From an archaeon (GTDB lineage Archaea > Nanobdellota > Nanobdellia > Woesearchaeales > GW2011-AR9): a stretch of 60,904 nt of DNA. The position numbers were made by a program, and so were the translations under genes. Each line of letters starts with the position of its first letter. Within the stretch, counting starts at the first letter, position 1. Under the pieces are notes generated by a model that saw only the letters and a list, made by a program, of their open reading frames with translations, was not told the origin of the DNA and did no database searches. The DNA is taken from the NCBI GenBank assembly GCA_030704845.1, contig JAUYKZ010000019.1, forward strand, positions 1 to 60,904, given 5' to 3'. This document shows positions 41,143 to 48,605 of the stretch, in pieces.

Positions 41143-41697
41143 TTAAACTCCAAATATTTTCAAAGCATATGCAACTCTTCTTTTTGCCAACACTTTCTCA
41201 TGATGTCCTTCAAATGCAGTAGTTTTTGACGCATACTGTTGAAGATCCCAGTTTGTTAAACCCATTAATCCTGCTGCTTGTCCTATCGATAAACCTCTTT
41301 GTAATAAGGCAGTACCTTTCTTGATTCTCGCTGCGTGCATTACGTCTTGTAAATGCTCTTTAACTTTAGCCGAACATCTGTTAACAATATTATATAATAA
41401 CTTCACACTACGATTATATTGGCCAAATTCATTATTTGTTAAAGCACTTTCTGCATTTTGTAATTCTTTAACTAGATTATCATAATTATTACCTTGTAAA
41501 CAGTTAATAACTTTATAAATGGAATAAATTAGAACTGTTACTGAAATCACATCTAGATTTTTATGTACCGCAACATCTTCGATTGCATGGTCACTAAGAA
41601 CTTTGAGCTCCTCTAAATCTTTGTTCTCACGTATTTTAAGAATTTTGATAGTCTCGTGTAAATCATAAAGAATCTCTTTCTTAATTTCCTCTTTCAT
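41143..41697 (-). CDS. Helical protein with HTH-like segment, partner of the PIN gene
   Basis: The 184-residue all-helical protein has an acidic N-terminal bundle (about 1-120). Near 130-165 a helix-turn-helix-like segment follows (GTALLQRGLSIGQAAGLMGLTNWDLQQYAS), of the AbrB/UPF0175 kind seen in some antitoxins. It lies 12 nt upstream of the PIN gene and is cotranscribed. The arrangement suggests that it binds the PIN protein or regulates its operon; no homologue is recognised with confidence. Confidence 0.7.
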   Translation of the reverse strand: MKEEIKKEILYDLHETIKILKIRENKDLEELKVLSDHAIEDVAVHKNLDVISVTVLIYSIYKVINCLQGNNYDNLVKELQNAESALTNNEFGQYNRSVKLLYNIVNRCSAKVKEHLQDVMHAARIKKGTALLQRGLSIGQAAGLMGLTNWDLQQYASKTTAFEGHHEKVLAKRRVAYALKIFGV

Positions 41698-41784
41698 GAC
41701 TTGATGTAAGTGAATGTATTTTATTAATGTTTGGTTTAATTGGGATAAAACTATTTAAAGAGAAAGCTCATCAGTTTCCTTTAA

Positions 41785-41900
41785 GGGCTCGTAGTCTAGT
41801 GGTAAAACACTCGGTTGGCATATGAAAAAATGAATCTTTTAAGATTTATTTTTACAAATCCAGAAATCGGGAATCCCGGGTTCAATCCCCGGCGAGTCCA
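41785..41900 (+). tRNA. tRNA-Ala(GGC) with anticodon-loop intron
   Basis: The acceptor GGGCTCG pairs with CGAGTCC and contains the G3-U70 pair that marks alanine tRNA, with discriminator A. The D arm is GTCT..AAAC (one mismatch). The anticodon stem CTCGG/TCGGG has two wobbles and encloses TTGGCA, anticodon GGC. A 45-nt intron (41821-41865) sits after position 37. The variable loop is AATC, and the T stem is CCGGG/CCCGG with loop TTCAATC. A TATA box ACTATTTAAAG lies about 30 bp upstream. Confidence 0.88.
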
Positions 41901-41914
41901 TAAATTTATTCTTC
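41888..41914. repeat. 27-bp direct repeat over the tRNA-Ala 3' end, copy 1
   Basis: This exact 27-bp sequence recurs at 41967-41993. The first copy contains the tRNA-Ala 3' end (CCCGGCGAGTCCA) and its AT-rich flank. Confidence 0.8.
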
Positions 41915-41937
41915 AATTAACACTTCTAAAACAAGTC

Positions 41938-41979
41938 GGGCTCAAAATGCGGGGTCATTTTATTTGCCCGGCGAGTCCA
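41938..41979 (+). other. tRNA-Ala-like acceptor minihelix or deletion remnant
   Basis: GGGCTC (41938-41943) pairs with GAGTCC (41973-41978), followed by A, exactly as in tRNA-Ala and keeping the G3-U70 pair. In between lies only one small hairpin (AAAATG-CGGGGT-CATTTT) and 11 unpaired bases. It looks like a tandem second copy of tRNA-Ala with most of its body deleted. Whether it is expressed is unknown. Confidence 0.55.
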
Positions 41980-41993
41980 TAAATTTATTCTTC
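41967..41993. repeat. 27-bp direct repeat of the tRNA-Ala 3' end, copy 2
   Basis: Identical to 41888-41914. It overlaps the stop codon of the convergent gene at 41985, so that gene's C terminus was probably set by this duplication. Confidence 0.8.
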
Positions 41994-42503
41994 TAATTTG
42001 TCTTCTAAAGGAACAATATCATATCTACAAAAAAGAATCTCTAAATCCTCAAAATGTAACCGTTCTGAACCACCAAGATCAGTTCTACCAGTTAAACAGA
42101 AATTATAATCAAATTCTCTTACTTCAGATTTTTTGTAAAAAAACTCTTCCATGAACATCGGAGGAAGATTTACTCGAACCCTAATCGGTTCTTGATTTTC
42201 TATTACTAATTCTTTTCGTTCAAAATATTTCGGACAAGAAGACGTTTCTTCTCCAGAATGTATCGTAACATAACTTGAATTTATGCCAGGATGCTGTTCT
42301 TTAAGGTAAGGCATGATAACTTCAATTTTTCTCTGTTCATTAGCTGATTCAATTGCTGAAAGATCGATGTATGCCACAATTTTAACCGGCTCTAGAACAG
42401 CTAATGTTACAAGACCACCGATAAAAATTCTTCTTCCCCACCGGTTTATTTTTTCCGGGTTAAATTTTTTTAAATATTCTTCTAAAAATCTCATTAAAAA
42501 CAA
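41985..42503 (-). CDS. Membrane-anchored hypothetical protein
   Basis: The 172-residue protein has a basic N terminus and one membrane helix (about 26-44, IFIGGLVTLAVLEPVKIVAYI). The rest is a soluble mixed domain with one Cys pair, ending in an acidic tail (PLEDKLEE). No domain is recognised. Its stop codon is inside the second copy of the tRNA-Ala 3'-end repeat. Confidence 0.65.
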   Translation of the reverse strand: MFLMRFLEEYLKKFNPEKINRWGRRIFIGGLVTLAVLEPVKIVAYIDLSAIESANEQRKIEVIMPYLKEQHPGINSSYVTIHSGEETSSCPKYFERKELVIENQEPIRVRVNLPPMFMEEFFYKKSEVREFDYNFCLTGRTDLGGSERLHFEDLEILFCRYDIVPLEDKLEE

Positions 42504-42525
42504 ACAATGTTGCTTGATATATAAA

Positions 42526-42936
42526 TTATTTCTCAGAAAATGGATTAAATTCTTGTTTCAACAAATTTTGAATTGGAATAAATAAAGGTTGAGGAAGGTC
42601 ATGCCAACTACACCACCCCCATTCTTCGCACTTTTCCGGTTCCATTATTTGAGGTTCTCCTTCATATTCTGTAACAAGCATAAAAATAGTGATGTAATGT
42701 TTTCCTTCAACCTTAAACATGTCATTAGTAATTGCAACAAATTTTGCGTTTTTAATATTGATTCCTAATTCTTCTAGTGTTTCTCTTCTGGCACAATCTT
42801 CTAATTCTTCATTAAATTCTAAATGTCCGCCTGGAAAACTCCACGTTCCACTTCCATGAGAATTAATTCTTTTCTGTAACAAAACCTTTCCATCTTTAAC
42901 AACAATTACCCCCACTCCAACTTTTGGCATTTCCAT
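42526..42936 (-). CDS. NUDIX hydrolase
   Basis: The 136-residue protein has a complete Nudix box, GGHLEFNEELEDCARRETLE through ELGI (residues 36-59), fitting Gx5Ex7REUxEExGU. The preceding HGSGTWSFPGG is typical of the MutT/nucleotide-pyrophosphatase subgroup. It probably cleaves a nucleoside diphosphate derivative. It lies 35 bp after the radical SAM gene, so cotranscription is possible. Confidence 0.93.
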   Translation of the reverse strand: MEMPKVGVGVIVVKDGKVLLQKRINSHGSGTWSFPGGHLEFNEELEDCARRETLEELGINIKNAKFVAITNDMFKVEGKHYITIFMLVTEYEGEPQIMEPEKCEEWGWCSWHDLPQPLFIPIQNLLKQEFNPFSEK

Positions 42937-42971
42937 AATTAATCAGAAAATTTAATCATTTAAATTAATTT

Positions 42972-44429
42972 CTAAACAACTTCCCCAACAATACTTCTTA
43001 ACATATGCCCAATGATTCTAATATTGATTTTCTGTTTCAACGGAATTCTTCCTTTAACCCCAATAACTAACGGATATGTTGCCATCTGTCGACAGAACGT
43101 AGTTTTTCCGTCATACATCTCCGTGAAAACATCTTTAACTATTGTTCCGAGAGGTAATATCTTCTGGAGCATCGGATAATCAATGTTCTGCCTGATATCA
43201 TTTCGCCATTTCCAGTAATACTGTTTGTTTTTTCTAAGATACTTATTGCCACCATGTTTTTCTAAATAAGTATCAGGTAAAACTGCTACCTGACGAATGT
43301 TTATCCTTCTAAGCAATAATCCTTCATTAATGATATCTTTCAGTGCTTGCATATCTTTTTCATGAGTACTTTTCGTTTCTTCCAATAACCCAAAAATTAT
43401 GTTTATTCCAGGTAAAAATTTATGCATCCCATTCTCTCCTCTTACCGCTCCATATTTATTTACAATCCTTATTGCTTTCATTGCGATTAACGGGGAAGTG
43501 TTAAGTAAATTGGCCTTAACTACGACTGGATCAAAACTTTCCACCCCAAATGCCGCAATATTTCCTGAAGTACAATATTCCACGATTGCTTTAGTTATTT
43601 CTTCCCCACCAGCTTTAACTACTGAATTAGGATTGACATTATCGATATGTAACATTTCAATTTCTGGGCAAGATTCTCTTATTTCTTTCAGCATCTCAAT
43701 TGGTTTATCTGAAGCATAAAAATCAGCTTGTTTACCTAGTCTGAAATATCTTGCCCCCTTTTCATAAAAAAATTTAACTTCATTAACCACGTCTTCTTTA
43801 GACCGATTAACAAACTTATTTTTCAGCGGCTCAGTACAAAAACTACATTTACCAACCGCGCAACCTCTTCCAGTCTCAATTTCGATAACTCTTTTGTCAG
43901 GAATTTGATTAATAATGTTGGTACTATCAGAGATGTAATTTTCTATTTCTTTGAATAGCGCATCATAATTAATTACCTCATCAAATAAACTAGTATCTTC
44001 TTTCTCAGAAAATTTCCCGCCTTCTAATTGAGTTCCAAAAATTGCTGGACCAGTCAGAATCTTTGGAACTTTCAAATCTTTTAATAATGGAATCACTTCT
44101 TTTAGTGTTCCCGGAAGTGCCGTAAGATATTTCCCCGGAACATGAACCCCAAGGATAACCACCAGTTTATCAATATTATTCAGAACATCCTCGGCATTAT
44201 TTACAGTGAGATTATAAACTAAAATATTTGTTTTTTCTTTCACGGAAGGTTCTTTTTTCAAACCACCATATTTCTTCCATAATCTTAAATCATCAATCGT
44301 CAAATATGTTACTTCATGTCCTTCTTTACGAAATTTGCCAAATAAATAACGCGGATAAGTTCCTAAATAAGGAGGCACGCCTAACCCAGATGCTTCATCA
44401 GTGTAACAGTCAAGGATTGTATAATGCAT
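42972..44429 (-). CDS. Radical SAM protein, archaeal B12-domain-like
   Basis: The 485-residue protein has a cluster motif GRGCAVGKCSFCTEP near 185-199. The spacing is Cx4Cx2C, where Cx3Cx2C is usual. The N-terminal region (about 1-160: YTILDCYTDEASGLGVPPYLG, VLGVHVPGKYL) has the shape of a B12-binding Rossmann part, but the usual DxHxxG motif is not obvious. Elements such as FFYEKGARYFRLGKQADFY and NVNPNSV continue the TIM barrel. It resembles uncharacterised archaeal radical SAM families, and the reaction is unknown. Confidence 0.85.
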   Translation of the reverse strand: MHYTILDCYTDEASGLGVPPYLGTYPRYLFGKFRKEGHEVTYLTIDDLRLWKKYGGLKKEPSVKEKTNILVYNLTVNNAEDVLNNIDKLVVILGVHVPGKYLTALPGTLKEVIPLLKDLKVPKILTGPAIFGTQLEGGKFSEKEDTSLFDEVINYDALFKEIENYISDSTNIINQIPDKRVIEIETGRGCAVGKCSFCTEPLKNKFVNRSKEDVVNEVKFFYEKGARYFRLGKQADFYASDKPIEMLKEIRESCPEIEMLHIDNVNPNSVVKAGGEEITKAIVEYCTSGNIAAFGVESFDPVVVKANLLNTSPLIAMKAIRIVNKYGAVRGENGMHKFLPGINIIFGLLEETKSTHEKDMQALKDIINEGLLLRRINIRQVAVLPDTYLEKHGGNKYLRKNKQYYWKWRNDIRQNIDYPMLQKILPLGTIVKDVFTEMYDGKTTFCRQMATYPLVIGVKGRIPLKQKINIRIIGHMLRSIVGEVV

Positions 44430-44532
44430 GGGAGAATATTTTCATTGCAGTTTTATAAACCTGTTGCTTACAAAATATAGACTCCCGAACATCAAACCTT
44501 TTTAACCAATCTTTTTTACTCCACATGAAAAG

Positions 44533-45936
44533 ATGGAAAATTTAAGAATAGGTATCTGCGGAAACATTGGCGTTGGAAAATCTACACTTGTAGAACAAGC
44601 TAGCACAAAACCATTATCAGATTTTCTTCTAGACACGCTTCCTGCAAGAACTAATCAATCAAAAATCCATGTATTTCCTGAAGAATTTAATCCTGAGGTA
44701 TTAAAAGCATTCTATAAAGATCCTGTCCGTTATGCTCTTATGGCTCAGATCGAATTTTTTAACGGCAGAGTTGAACGTCAGAAACTAATTAAGGAAGCAC
44801 AGGGGATTATACTTGAAGATCGTACATTAGCTGAGGATTACCACATTTTTGGAAAAGCTCAGATAATTTCTGGAAATATGAATGAAGCTGAATTCCTGGC
44901 TTACCAAAGAAATTACCGATTACTAGCCGGAGAAACAAGCCATCCCGATTTAATCGTATATCTTAAATCTTCAGTTGATACTACCCTAGATAGAATTGCT
45001 AAAAGAGGAAGGGAAGAAGAAAAAAGTATCCCCAGAGAATACCTGGATGTCTTAAATGGACTTTATGAAGAATTTGTTAAAGACCATGTAGAGTGTCCGG
45101 TCTTAGTTATAGATGCTAATGAAGATTGTGACTTATCAAATAATTATTTTGAAAAAATTATTCGAAGAGTAGCTGAAGAAATTAAAAATCTTAATGTACG
45201 TATTACAACACCAGGAATATCTGAATGGATTTCTCTTCCTCAAACCAGAGCGACTTTAAAATCGATTAAAGCTGAAAAAACCTTACAAAATTATCTAGCT
45301 AATAATCCTAGATTAATTACGATAGCGGGTTTAGTTGGATTGGGTAAGTCTACCCTGGCAGCTATTCTTGAACAAAGTATGCAGATTGGAGCATTATATG
45401 AAAAACCAGAAGAGAATCCTCTCTTAGAACAATTTTTGGGCGATAAAGCAACCCATGCATATGATTTACAATTACACTTTCTTAAAATGCGTTCAAAACA
45501 ACGATTAATTGGTAAAAGCGGAGATAAAAGTTATGTTAAAGATCGGTCATTACCGGAGGATTATTTAACATTCTCCCGAATGCTCCATAACCAAGGATAT
45601 CTTAGCGATGATCAACTAGATAATCTTAGTATTAATTTTAGAAGAAAATGCCAAGAACTTCCCGGCTCAGATTTATTGATTCTTCTAAAAGGAAGCCCGG
45701 AATTGGCTTGGCAAAGAATCGTCCAACGAGGAAGATTAGCTGAGGTTGAAGGTGGCTGGAAAATAGAAGATATAAGACATTTAGCTAGGTCATATGAAAA
45801 TTATGGAAAAGAAGTCAAAAACAATGGATTTCATAATGGACCAGTTCTAGAAATCGACGTAGGAAAGGTAGATTTGCTTAACAGAATTCATCTAGGTTAT
45901 GTATTTGATGAAATCTATAGAGCTTTAAATCAGTAA
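44533..45936 (+). CDS. Tandem-duplicated deoxynucleoside kinase
   Basis: The 467-residue protein is two deoxynucleoside-kinase domains in a row. Domain 1 (about 1-225) has the P-loop GICGNIGVGKST (7-18), the substrate motif LEDRTLAEDYHIF and the lid KRGREEEKSIPREYLD. Domain 2 (about 250-467) has IAGLVGLGKST (near 266-276), VKDRSLPEDYLTF and QRGRLAEVEG. Both keep the ExR/D-R-S/T-x2-E-D signature, so both may be active. The family salvages dA, dG or dC. It is unusual in archaea and resembles phage or Gram-positive bacterial dNKs, suggesting transfer; not proven. Confidence 0.85.
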   Translation: MENLRIGICGNIGVGKSTLVEQASTKPLSDFLLDTLPARTNQSKIHVFPEEFNPEVLKAFYKDPVRYALMAQIEFFNGRVERQKLIKEAQGIILEDRTLAEDYHIFGKAQIISGNMNEAEFLAYQRNYRLLAGETSHPDLIVYLKSSVDTTLDRIAKRGREEEKSIPREYLDVLNGLYEEFVKDHVECPVLVIDANEDCDLSNNYFEKIIRRVAEEIKNLNVRITTPGISEWISLPQTRATLKSIKAEKTLQNYLANNPRLITIAGLVGLGKSTLAAILEQSMQIGALYEKPEENPLLEQFLGDKATHAYDLQLHFLKMRSKQRLIGKSGDKSYVKDRSLPEDYLTFSRMLHNQGYLSDDQLDNLSINFRRKCQELPGSDLLILLKGSPELAWQRIVQRGRLAEVEGGWKIEDIRHLARSYENYGKEVKNNGFHNGPVLEIDVGKVDLLNRIHLGYVFDEIYRALNQ

Positions 45937-45975
45937 AAAGTTTTAAAAAGAAGCCCCTATTCCGCTCATGGTAAT

Positions 45976-46063
45976 GGCCCCGTAGCATAGCCTGGTAGTG
46001 CGCACGACTGATAACTACTAGATAGATATCGTGAGGTCCCGTGTTCAAATCACGGCGGGGCCA
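45976..46063 (+). tRNA. tRNA-Ile(GAT) with short anticodon-loop intron
   Basis: The acceptor GGCCCCG pairs with CGGGGCC, discriminator A. The D stem is GCA/TGC. The anticodon stem CACGA/TCGTG encloses CTGATA..A, anticodon GAT. A 14-nt intron (46014-46027) follows position 37. The T stem is CCGTG/CACGG with loop TTCAAAT. The mature length is 74 nt. A TATA-like AGTTTTAAAAAG lies about 30 bp upstream. Confidence 0.93.
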
Positions 46064-46073
46064 TTTTTTATTC

Positions 46074-46451
46074 TTAATATTTCTTCGCAGGATTGATTTT
46101 AACCGAATCAATTCTTACAATTCCATCTAAACCATTAAAATAAAATTCTCGGTCTTTATCAAAGTCCTTATAAAATGGAACTTGAACCAAAATAGATACT
46201 GATTGTCCTTCAGAGATCATATATTCTAAAGCCTCAGATTCTTTTGGATAACGATTATGTAATTGTCTTTCAATGCCGTTATTGTTTCTTACTTTAATCG
46301 AATAACTGTCAACTAAACCGCTATGATAATTTTCTTCAAGAACTACACCTTTCACAACATAATGATCCGTTGTTCCCTTTATTACAGCCATAGTTCCAAC
46401 TGTGGAGACCATTCCCAAATAAAGTAATAAATTTCTTATTTTTTTTGACAT
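46074..46451 (-). CDS. Small membrane-anchored hypothetical protein
   Basis: The 125-residue protein begins with MSKKIRNLLLYLGMVSTVGTMAVI, a single helix that may be a signal anchor. A small beta-rich domain follows (HYVVKGVVLEENYHSG, QSVSILVQVPFYKDFD). The fold could be OB-like. No motif is recognised. It ends 11 bp from the tRNA-Ile 3' end, convergent with it. Confidence 0.65.
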   Translation of the reverse strand: MSKKIRNLLLYLGMVSTVGTMAVIKGTTDHYVVKGVVLEENYHSGLVDSYSIKVRNNNGIERQLHNRYPKESEALEYMISEGQSVSILVQVPFYKDFDKDREFYFNGLDGIVRIDSVKINPAKKY

Positions 46452-46514
46452 AATTGAAACTTGCTTAAAATCTAGTTATAAATAATTATTGTTACGACTA
46501 TCCAATCGTTTTAA

Positions 46515-47390
46515 TTAAAAACCAAATCCACACCACAAATCTAAAGTGTCATTACTTCCTTTAACACTTACTGTTTCATGAGCATCACTATCAACTCTTA
46601 ACTGGTATGCATACCACCTTTTTCCGATAACGTTTCTACAGAAATAACCATTATAGCCAAACTCAACGCCCAATCCGGCAGAAAAAGCTAACCCCGGACC
46701 AGAAATAGAAATTGTACCATCTGCATCAATATCAAGTCTTTTCAACCATTCTTTGAAATAATCGTCGACTGGTTCAGCTTTATAATTTATAGAAGTTCTC
46801 ATTATTTCTCCAGAGATGCGTAGCGGAAAAACTATTGCCGCCCTTACCTTTCCTTCCTGATGGTAAAATTGAGGAGTCATACCTATTCCTGCAGAATATA
46901 ATTGTAATGACGATCTTAAACGAAGATCTAATGGAGGAATATTTTCTGGATAAACAGTATTATTATCCTCACGAACACCAGTAATCGCTGGATGCATTAC
47001 GCCCAAAGAAACTCCGCTAGCAACTTCAAAGTAATCAGTTTGTAGAAAATGATCATTAGCAAATGATTCTAAAGTTAAAGTTAATGAGAGGTATTGTACA
47101 TCAGTATCAAGTTCTTCTGCAACATCTCCCACCCTTTCATCAAGAGTTTTTAAAATTGGAAGAAAATCTAAACTACTTAACTGCAAACCAAATCCAATAA
47201 AATAAGTCTTTTTTTCTGATTCTTTTGACATTGTCCGTGATTGTGTTAAATTATTTCCAGATTCCTGCCCACTACTTTTAGCTATATTAGGCATAGCTAA
47301 GATGCCTGCTAGAACTGCCGGAGCGATTAATTTGTTCATATCGATAGCTAAATTTGATTTTTTTTTAAAAAACCAACGTCTATACAACAT
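46515..47390 (-). CDS. Secreted beta-rich hypothetical protein
   Basis: The open frame runs to 47453, but its first codon there is GTG and lies between a TATA box (about 47463-47472) and the predicted transcription start (about 47443). The ATG at 47390 is therefore chosen; a later ATG at 47339 directly precedes a cleavable signal peptide (MNKLIAPAVLAGILAMPN) and is equally possible. The mature part is beta-rich with repeated SLGVM/LRLRSSLQLYS patterns, like a secreted barrel or sandwich. Function unknown. Confidence 0.65.
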   Translation of the reverse strand: MLYRRWFFKKKSNLAIDMNKLIAPAVLAGILAMPNIAKSSGQESGNNLTQSRTMSKESEKKTYFIGFGLQLSSLDFLPILKTLDERVGDVAEELDTDVQYLSLTLTLESFANDHFLQTDYFEVASGVSLGVMHPAITGVREDNNTVYPENIPPLDLRLRSSLQLYSAGIGMTPQFYHQEGKVRAAIVFPLRISGEIMRTSINYKAEPVDDYFKEWLKRLDIDADGTISISGPGLAFSAGLGVEFGYNGYFCRNVIGKRWYAYQLRVDSDAHETVSVKGSNDTLDLWCGFGF

Positions 47391-47526
47391 AATTAAAAAA
47401 CTGTTTTTATGGAAGTTAATTCCTCTTTGTATAGTTCTCTGAGTATATTTCACTGCCTATAAATCTTTAAATACCAATCCCACTCGGGAGTAGATAACTA
47501 CCATAATGTAGGGGGGGTGTTTCAGT

Positions 47527-48552
47527 ATGAGAAAGAGTTTAATTGTTACAGTATTCTTATGCGCAGCAATCTTAATTATTGCTGGATGTATAAATTATAA
47601 AAGTTATGATACAGTGTCCGGAGATACTCCGGAAGAATTGAATCTAATTAATGAAATTGCTCAAGTTGAGCAACAATTAGCAACAGAAAGTGTTTCTAAA
47701 GATGAATCTGAAGTAGCTATCGAAGAACCAGTTGTTGAAGAAAATGTTATTCTACCTGAATTAAATGAAGAACAAACGTCAGTAAGTGATTCTTCCACAA
47801 CTGAGATTCATGTGAAAGAAAATGAAAAATTAAAATTAAATGTAAATGTTATTGATCCAGACAATGATCCAATTAAATTTACATTCTCAAAACCAATGAA
47901 CAACTTCGGAGAATGGAAAACAGAATATGGGGATGCAGGAGATTACCTTGTAACTATTACTGCTAATGATGGCAAGTTGACTTCTAAGAAAGAAGTGCTA
48001 GTTGTTGTTGACAGAGTTAACGTTCCTCCAATAATTAGCGGAATAAAAGATCTTACAGTTCGTGAAGGAGAATTAGTTAAATTCACTCCAACTGTTTATG
48101 ATCCAAATAACGATAAAGTTACTATAACTGTCTCTGAACCATTAAAAGATGGTAGTTTCAAAACCGATCACACAAGTAGTGGAGATTACTTGGTAACAGT
48201 TGTTGCAAGTGATGGCGAACTTGAAACAAAAGAACAGTTTACTCTAAAAATATTAGATGTTAACGAAAAGCCAGTTATCGTTAATCTGAAAGATATAACT
48301 GTCGATGAAGGAGACGTTGTAAGAATAAACCCAGAAATTACTGACCTAGATGGTGATAATCTTGCGATTACAATCTCTAGTCCGGTAAATAGCGATGGAA
48401 TCTGGGAAACAGGTTATACTGACCACGGAGCATATAAAGTAACAGTAACAGCAGACGACGGAAAGGACAAAGTAACCCAAACCATTACCGTAACCGTTCG
48501 TGACGTCAACAAAGCTCCAGTCTTTGTTTCAGTAACCCATAAAACGGGTTAA
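47527..48552 (+). CDS. Secreted lipoprotein with tandem cadherin-like repeats
   Basis: The 341-residue protein has a lipoprotein signal (VFLCAAILIIAGC). After a Glu/Val-rich stalk come three tandem beta-sandwich repeats (about 100-330) with the pattern DPDNDPI..FS.P..GEW.T.Y.DAGDYLVTITANDG and linker V..VN..P.I. These are cadherin/Big-like adhesion repeats. GGGGGG lies 10 nt before the ATG. The last repeat ends abruptly (VSVTHKTG), and a long T-tract follows. It is the likely partner of the related gene downstream. Confidence 0.82.
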   Translation: MRKSLIVTVFLCAAILIIAGCINYKSYDTVSGDTPEELNLINEIAQVEQQLATESVSKDESEVAIEEPVVEENVILPELNEEQTSVSDSSTTEIHVKENEKLKLNVNVIDPDNDPIKFTFSKPMNNFGEWKTEYGDAGDYLVTITANDGKLTSKKEVLVVVDRVNVPPIISGIKDLTVREGELVKFTPTVYDPNNDKVTITVSEPLKDGSFKTDHTSSGDYLVTVVASDGELETKEQFTLKILDVNEKPVIVNLKDITVDEGDVVRINPEITDLDGDNLAITISSPVNSDGIWETGYTDHGAYKVTVTADDGKDKVTQTITVTVRDVNKAPVFVSVTHKTG

Positions 48553-48572
48553 TTTTTTTTTCTTTTTTTTAC
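48553..48572 (+). terminator. T-rich terminator between the two repeat-protein genes
   Basis: About 17 T's interrupted by one C follow directly after the stop at 48552, a strong archaeal poly-T terminator. Confidence 0.6.
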
Positions 48573-48605
48573 TTCAATTATCAATTATCAAACGGAACTC
48601 CGGCC

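Noticed and set aside
45878-46111. 77-aa minus-strand ORF with GPHDIYLVVIS-like sequence
   Set aside because: It is the antisense reading of tRNA-Ile and flanks; a classic false ORF over a tRNA.
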